Assembly (NCBI RefSeq): GCF_019704555.1
Contig: NZ_AP024745.1
Location: 2,476,001 to 2,540,000, forward strand
Origin: Actinoplanes sp. L3-i22
GTDB lineage: Bacteria; Actinomycetota; Actinomycetes; Mycobacteriales; Micromonosporaceae
Reading direction: 5' to 3'
Length of the DNA stretch: 64,000 nt
Shown here: piece after piece, positions 59,933-64,000 of the stretch
How positions within the stretch are numbered: position 1 is the stretch's first letter
Layout of the letters: every line of letters starts with the position of its first letter
Position numbers and translations under genes: made by a program
The notes under the pieces: model-generated
Database searches by the model: none
Told to the model about the DNA's origin: nothing
Seen by the model: only the letters and a program-made list of their open reading frames with translations

Positions 59933-61000
59933 ATGACGCGGCTGCGGATGATCATCACGAAGAAGGCCCGCCCCTGGGGGTTCGCCCTGCTCGCCGGGAT
60001 CGCGCTGGTCATGCTGGGGATGGGGCACGTCTACGCCGGGTACGCGCGGGACCTGCTGGTCAACCTGGGGACCAGCGTGCTGGTGGTGGCGCTCACCTAC
60101 GCGATCTTCGACCCGATGTTCCAGGAGCTGCGCAACGCGCGGGTCAGTGAGCAGCCGTTCTTCGACGACGTCCGGTTCAGCCGCAACGTGGAGTACGCGG
60201 CCACGGTGGTGCGGATCATGGACACCGGCAACCACATCCTGGAGGGGCGGCAGCGCGACCGGTTCCTGGAGGCGCTGCGGGTCGCCGCCGAACGGGGCGT
60301 GCAGATCCAGATCCTGCTGCTCGACCCGGACGCGAAGGCGACCGAGCAGCGCGCCGAGGAGATCACCCCGGTCGACGTCCGGGGCGTGATCGTCGAGAAC
60401 CTGCGCTACCTGTACCGGTGCAAGTCCGGCATGACGCCGCTGCACGCCGACAACCTGGTGGTCAAGACGTACGACGCGCTGCCCGCGCTCCAGCTGCACC
60501 AGTGGGACGACCGGGCGCTGATCTCGTTCTACCCGGTCGGCACCCGGGCATCGGCGTCACCGCACCTGGAGATCAACGTGAGCTCCTCGCTCGGCCAGTT
60601 CGCCGAGCGGCGCTTCCACGAGCTGTGGCACAACGAGATCACCACGACGCTGGACCAGTGGTGGATGACCGAGCTGTCGTTCTGCCGGGACGGCACGCGG
60701 GTGGCCAGCCGCGAGGTCCGCTATGCCGAGCACCGGGGCGACGTGTTCATCGACGGCGCCCACATCGCCGACCTGCTGATCGATTTCGGCCGCGAGCACA
60801 TCACCGCCGAGGACAACCCGGGCCGCCGCCCGTGCGACGAGGAGTGCGCCTACGCGATGACCCGGCTGCCGGCCGCGGCCGGGCTCTACGAGGAGGTCAT
60901 CGCCGAGTTCAACCACAAGTACGGCGAGGCCGACCGGCACCGCACGATCGAGCCGGTCATCCTCCGCCTCGAACTCCTGGACCGGGTCGCCGCCGCCTGA
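59933..61000 (+). CDS. Membrane protein with phospholipase D-like cytosolic domain
   Basis: 355 residues. Two N-terminal helices (WGFALLAGIALVMLGMGHV and LLVNLGTSVLVVALTYAIF) are followed by a PLD-like fold: MDTGNHILEGRQRDRFLEAL, VQIQILLLDPDAKATEQRAEE, LHADNLVVKTYDALP. The catalytic HKD motif is not intact (HADNLVVKTYD), so catalysis is doubtful. A similar degenerate PLD region occurs in several sensor-like proteins. ATG 59933. Monocistronic, with a strong terminator 52 bases downstream. Confidence 0.75.
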   Translation: MTRLRMIITKKARPWGFALLAGIALVMLGMGHVYAGYARDLLVNLGTSVLVVALTYAIFDPMFQELRNARVSEQPFFDDVRFSRNVEYAATVVRIMDTGNHILEGRQRDRFLEALRVAAERGVQIQILLLDPDAKATEQRAEEITPVDVRGVIVENLRYLYRCKSGMTPLHADNLVVKTYDALPALQLHQWDDRALISFYPVGTRASASPHLEINVSSSLGQFAERRFHELWHNEITTTLDQWWMTELSFCRDGTRVASREVRYAEHRGDVFIDGAHIADLLIDFGREHITAEDNPGRRPCDEECAYAMTRLPAAAGLYEEVIAEFNHKYGEADRHRTIEPVILRLELLDRVAAA

Positions 61001-61051
61001 CGAGCATCCCGGCCGCCGAGATGACCGGCTGGGACGCGGTGGACGCGTGAG

Positions 61052-61081
61052 CGCGCCCGCCGGGGGGAGCCGGCGGGCGCG
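61052..61081. terminator. 12-bp perfect stem-loop between convergent genes
   Basis: CGCGCCCGCCGG and CCGGCGGGCGCG around GGGGAG; serves the PLD-like gene and, six bases past its stop, the leftward peptidase gene. Confidence 0.75.
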
Positions 61082-61086
61082 GGTGG

Positions 61087-62475
61087 TCAGGGGAGGCGGT
61101 GGTGGTCGCCGAGCATGTCGTCCAGCGGGACGTCGGTGGACTGCTTGGCGGCGAACGTCGCCGGGACGCCTGCCCAGCGGCGCAGCAGGGCCGTGGCCTG
61201 GGCCGCGTCGGCCGGGGCGAGCTTGGCGATGTTCGCGCCGTGGTTGGCGCCCGGGGCGACGAACAGGGCCGAGTCGCGGCGGCTCGGGGTGAAGCGCTCG
61301 GCGCCCCACGGGTCGTTCTGGCCGTAGATGAAGAGCATGCGCTCCGAGGCGGTCCGGACCCAGAGGTCGACGTCGATCATCGGCACCGGGTTGTGCTTGC
61401 GGCGCAGCTCGGGCGGCAGTGACGAGTTCGCCGTGTACAGCCCCGGGTAGTCGCGCAGGCCGCGCAGGTGCTCGAAGCGCAGGCTCGGCCAGCCCAGCTG
61501 ACTGGCCGCCTGGTAGTAGTACGGCCAGTAGGGCTCCAGGCCCTGGTCGGTGTAGAAGCTCCAGCCGGCGATGCCGTCGATCCAGGCGTACAGCTCGTCG
61601 TCGGTGGCCGTGGCGGCCGGGACCGTGGCGCAGTCCGCGGCCAGGCTGTACTGCCAGAACGCCCAGACCGTGTCGAGCACGGTCATCTCGAACGAGCGGT
61701 CCGCGGTGCCGATGGTCCGGCTGAACGTCCAGCCGTTCGCGGCGGCGTCCGCCGCCAGGCGCGGGACCAGCCGCTCCCGGCGGAGCAGCGCCTGCTGCTG
61801 GACGCCGTCGAGGGCCGCGCGGCAGGACGGCGTGCCGACCGTGTCGAAGAACTTGTCGTACGCGCTGTCGGCCGGGTTGATCACGTCGTCCGGCGCCACG
61901 TAGGCGACCACGCCGTCGACGTCACCGGGGTAGAACCGGCGGTGGTAGACCGAGGTCATGCCGCCCTTGCTGCCGCCGGTCTGGATCCAGTTGCCGGTCA
62001 GGATGCCGTCGAAGGCGGTGACGATCCGGTGCTCGTCGGTCGCCTCCTGCCAGATGTTCAGGTCCGACCAGTCGGCCGGGGCCGGGCGGGACGGGGTGAA
62101 GAACCGGTGCTCGACCGAGATCTGGTTGGCGTTCAGCAGTGCCGTCGGCTCGGTCTGGGTCGGCCGCGGGCTGGCGGCCAGGCCGTAGCCGTTGGTGAAC
62201 AGCACGGTCGGGGACGTGCTCGACCGGTGCAGCAGCGTCAGGCGCTGCTCGAAGGTGCCCTGGGACGGGTGGCGGTGGTCGGCCGGCTGACGGTAGGTCA
62301 GCACGAAGAACCGGTAGCCGGTGCCCGCGGTGTCGGATATGACGGTCAGGCCGGGGACGGCCCGCAGCTGGTCGAGCAGCGGATCGTCGGCGGCGCGCGC
62401 GGCGGTGGCCGGGGAGAGGACCACCAGCAGGGAGGCGAGGATGGCCACGATGCGAGATCTCACGCCCGCCACCAT
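61087..62475 (-). CDS. Secreted S37-type (PS-10) tripeptidyl aminopeptidase-like protease
   Basis: 462 residues from ATG 62475; GTG 62472 or 62463 are possible, no clear ribosome site helps. Signal peptide IVAILASLLVVLSPATAARA. The nucleophile is in TGGSKGGMTS (Ser near 170), with NGYGLAASPRPTQTEPT, SVEHRFFTPSRP and FIYGQNDPWGAERF (acid) and GANHGANI (His) in family order. Members remove tripeptides or prolyl tripeptides in the medium. Confidence 0.9.
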   Translation of the reverse strand: MVAGVRSRIVAILASLLVVLSPATAARAADDPLLDQLRAVPGLTVISDTAGTGYRFFVLTYRQPADHRHPSQGTFEQRLTLLHRSSTSPTVLFTNGYGLAASPRPTQTEPTALLNANQISVEHRFFTPSRPAPADWSDLNIWQEATDEHRIVTAFDGILTGNWIQTGGSKGGMTSVYHRRFYPGDVDGVVAYVAPDDVINPADSAYDKFFDTVGTPSCRAALDGVQQQALLRRERLVPRLAADAAANGWTFSRTIGTADRSFEMTVLDTVWAFWQYSLAADCATVPAATATDDELYAWIDGIAGWSFYTDQGLEPYWPYYYQAASQLGWPSLRFEHLRGLRDYPGLYTANSSLPPELRRKHNPVPMIDVDLWVRTASERMLFIYGQNDPWGAERFTPSRRDSALFVAPGANHGANIAKLAPADAAQATALLRRWAGVPATFAAKQSTDVPLDDMLGDHHRLP

Positions 62476-62612
62476 ATCGATGAATGGAGCTGCGTGGATC
62501 GATGGGAACTCGTTGTCCGTGCTGACCTGCACCTGAAGGGCTGTTCGCGACGGTACCGTCACTTCGGAGAGGATTCGACCGGACCGCGATCCGTACCCAG
62601 AAAGATCCGACA

Positions 62613-63230
62613 ATGATGGTCAAGACCACCGAGGAACCGCAGCCGTGGACCGCCCCGACCGCCAGCGCGTCGCTCGGCGGCGGCCCGGCCCGGACCTGCC
62701 GGGTCTCGCGGGAGAGCGACGGCACGCTCCGGCTGAGCCTCACCGGGTTCGCCATGGTCGGCGTCGACGTGGCCCTGCTCTGGACGCAGAACGGCTCCGG
62801 CTTCAGCATCGTGGGCACGGTCGTGCCCCCGCCCGCCGAGGGCATGCCCGGCGTGTACATGCGGGTGGACACGACCGTGGGCGCCGTCGACCGGCGACGC
62901 TCCCGGCGCGTCTCGGTGCAGGTGCCGGTCGTGCTGATCCTGCCCTCCGGGCAGATGTTTCCCGGCCTGGCGATCGACCTGTCGCTGGGCGGGGCGCGGG
63001 TGATCGTCGATCTCGACGTCGACGACCTCGGCGAGGAGGCGCTGATCGACCTGGTCGACGGCCTGGCTCCCGGGGAGTTGGTCACCCTCGAGGTGCTGCT
63101 GCCGGACGGCCCCGCGGAGTTCAACGGTCAGGTGCGCGGCAGCGACGAGCCGGGCGACGTCCGCCTGCTGTTCGTGGACATGGACGCCGAGATCCGGGCC
63201 CGGCTCGACGCCTTCCAGCGGACCCAGTGA
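62613..63230 (+). CDS. PilZ-domain protein
   Basis: 205 residues. An N-terminal YcgR-like beta region (about 20-90) leads to a PilZ domain with RRRSRR (about 93-98) and DLSLGGARV, the RxxxR and DxSxxG parts of the cyclic di-GMP site. It should be a c-di-GMP receptor. Output unknown; no motility or GGDEF/EAL gene is adjacent. ATG 62613 starts MMVKTTEEP. It ends ten bases from the convergent lipoprotein gene. Confidence 0.87.
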   Translation: MMVKTTEEPQPWTAPTASASLGGGPARTCRVSRESDGTLRLSLTGFAMVGVDVALLWTQNGSGFSIVGTVVPPPAEGMPGVYMRVDTTVGAVDRRRSRRVSVQVPVVLILPSGQMFPGLAIDLSLGGARVIVDLDVDDLGEEALIDLVDGLAPGELVTLEVLLPDGPAEFNGQVRGSDEPGDVRLLFVDMDAEIRARLDAFQRTQ

Positions 63231-63240
63231 GACGCCGCGG

Positions 63241-63927
63241 TCAGCCGCCGGTGACGGTGACGGTGACTTTCGCGGACGGGTGCTGGCGGCTGGCGCAGAC
63301 GTAGCGGCCGGGCTCGTCGAGGGCCAGGATCTGGGTCTCGCCGGCGTCCAGCCGGGTGTGGTCACCGTTGCTGCCCGGCGTGCAGGTCACGCTCTGGGTG
63401 GCGCCCGACTCGTTGACCACGGCGAAGTTCTCGGTCGCGACGACCTTGACCGCCGACGGGGTGAAGGCGCCGGCCTTCGTGATGGTGAGCTCCGGCTCCG
63501 GGGCGCCGCAGCCGCTGTCGCCGGTGACCGTCAGACGCAGCTCGGCGGCGCCGGTCCGTACCGTGAAGGTGCCTTTGTCGGGGAATTGGATGACCTGGCG
63601 CTCCTGGAGGCCGATGACGCTGGTGACGATCCCGGCGTCCGGTTCCGAGCGCAGCGGGTGCGCCGTCTTCGACCGGTTGACGACGGCCAGGAACGCGCCG
63701 CGCTGGATGGTCAGCTTCGCCGGGGTGAACGCGTACCCGGAGCCGCTGTCGTCGATCACGACCTTTGTCGCCTTCGTGCAGTCGGCCGAGGCCTTCCGGG
63801 TGGCGGCCGGCCGCGTCGTGGTCCGCTGCGGCTGGGCGCCGGCCGACCCGGCCGGGGCCGTGGCCGGTGCACAACCGGCCAGCGCCACCATCGACAACGC
63901 CAACGCCACGTGCCTGACCTCGCGCAT
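63241..63927 (-). CDS. Cupredoxin-like lipoprotein
   Basis: 228 residues from ATG 63927 with AAGGTGG nine bases upstream. The lipobox VALAGC puts the lipidated Cys at 19. Two similar halves follow, each about 80-90 residues and beginning FTPAKLTIQRG and FTPSAVKVVAT, each with a cupredoxin look. In the second, VTCTPG, YVCASRQHPSA gives Cys and His but not a clear type I copper set. Possibly a two-domain blue-copper relative without copper. Attached outside the membrane. Confidence 0.7.
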   Translation of the reverse strand: MREVRHVALALSMVALAGCAPATAPAGSAGAQPQRTTTRPAATRKASADCTKATKVVIDDSGSGYAFTPAKLTIQRGAFLAVVNRSKTAHPLRSEPDAGIVTSVIGLQERQVIQFPDKGTFTVRTGAAELRLTVTGDSGCGAPEPELTITKAGAFTPSAVKVVATENFAVVNESGATQSVTCTPGSNGDHTRLDAGETQILALDEPGRYVCASRQHPSAKVTVTVTGG

Positions 63928-64000
63928 CACTGCCACCTTTGCCCGCCCTCCCCGCATTCGCCAGGGAGAACGGGCGCGGCCCGGATTCGGATCAATCGGG

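Noticed and set aside
1..64000. Insertion sequences, integrases, prophage structural genes
   Set aside because: No transposase DDE, recombinase or phage motif was seen on either strand, despite the lower-GC segment at 19302-22309.

Overview
The window is high-GC DNA with dense genes, many GTG/TTG starts, ATGA or GTGA start-stop overlaps and rare TTA codons. The gene families (a conservon, a fused acyl-CoA carboxylase, a SARP-type regulator with WD40 repeats, Scr1/DUF6879 regulators, DUF574 methyltransferase, GH6 cellulase, GH46 chitosanase) point to a filamentous actinomycete, most likely Micromonosporaceae and Actinoplanes-like. The genus is an inference from gene content; no rRNA or other marker is present.

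Layout. 1-2809: 5' part of a fused acyl-CoA carboxylase. 2977-6141: secreted penicillin-acylase-type hydrolase with a discoidin domain. 6410-9984: complete four-gene conservon (NIT histidine kinase, roadblock, DUF742, GTPase). 9987-11382: broken DUF1023-type hydrolase, then a lipoprotein and a large SF1 helicase. 14690-17956: ABC importer operon of the nitrate/sulfonate/NMT1 type with a methyltransferase gene inserted. 18014-25048: accessory region holding an antitoxin with a decayed PIN toxin, a lower-GC segment with a large PD-(D/E)XK-like protein and a frameshifted membrane protein, then a DUF6879/Scr1 regulator cluster with small ORFs. 25210-30310: FGGY kinase and a class II aldolase/class III aminotransferase fusion, divergent from a PucR-type regulator. 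30294-37710: acyltransferase, small exported protein, SARP/nSTAND1/WD40 regulator, a thiol-protease-like protein and a DUF574 methyltransferase. 37711-38081: non-coding tract with 13-bp tandem repeats and a large inverted repeat. 38082-41248: P450, flavin monooxygenase, secreted trypsin-like protease. 41360-42794: GH6-CBM2 cellulase with a CebR-type operator. 42890-43685: iron-box-controlled bfd and bacterioferritin. 43815-49715: membrane proteins, an OmpA/BON and helix-hairpin-helix pair, glycosyl- and acyltransferases, and an Mrr-like nuclease. 49921-51602: SDR and TetR genes around a 24-bp minisatellite. 51800-59834: chitosan-use locus. 59933-63927: PLD-like membrane protein, S37-type peptidase, PilZ protein and a cupredoxin-like lipoprotein.

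How the genes work together. The clearest functional unit is the chitosan locus. A secreted ricin-GH46 chitosanase is divergent from a ROK repressor, an ABC importer, a GH4 glycosidase and a sugar kinase, an arrangement matching the csnR-K operon of Streptomyces. Two candidate promoters face apart, and each carries an ACTGTTAA element. The cellulase with a TGGGAGCGCTCCCA box adds a second polysaccharide response, and the bfd/bfr pair forms an iron-storage unit. The aldolase-aminotransferase fusion with its kinase and divergent regulator looks like a catabolic pathway whose substrate I cannot name. It and the lower-GC nuclease segment are the best candidates for undescribed biology. No CRISPR array, intact tRNA, rRNA, insertion sequence or integrase was seen.
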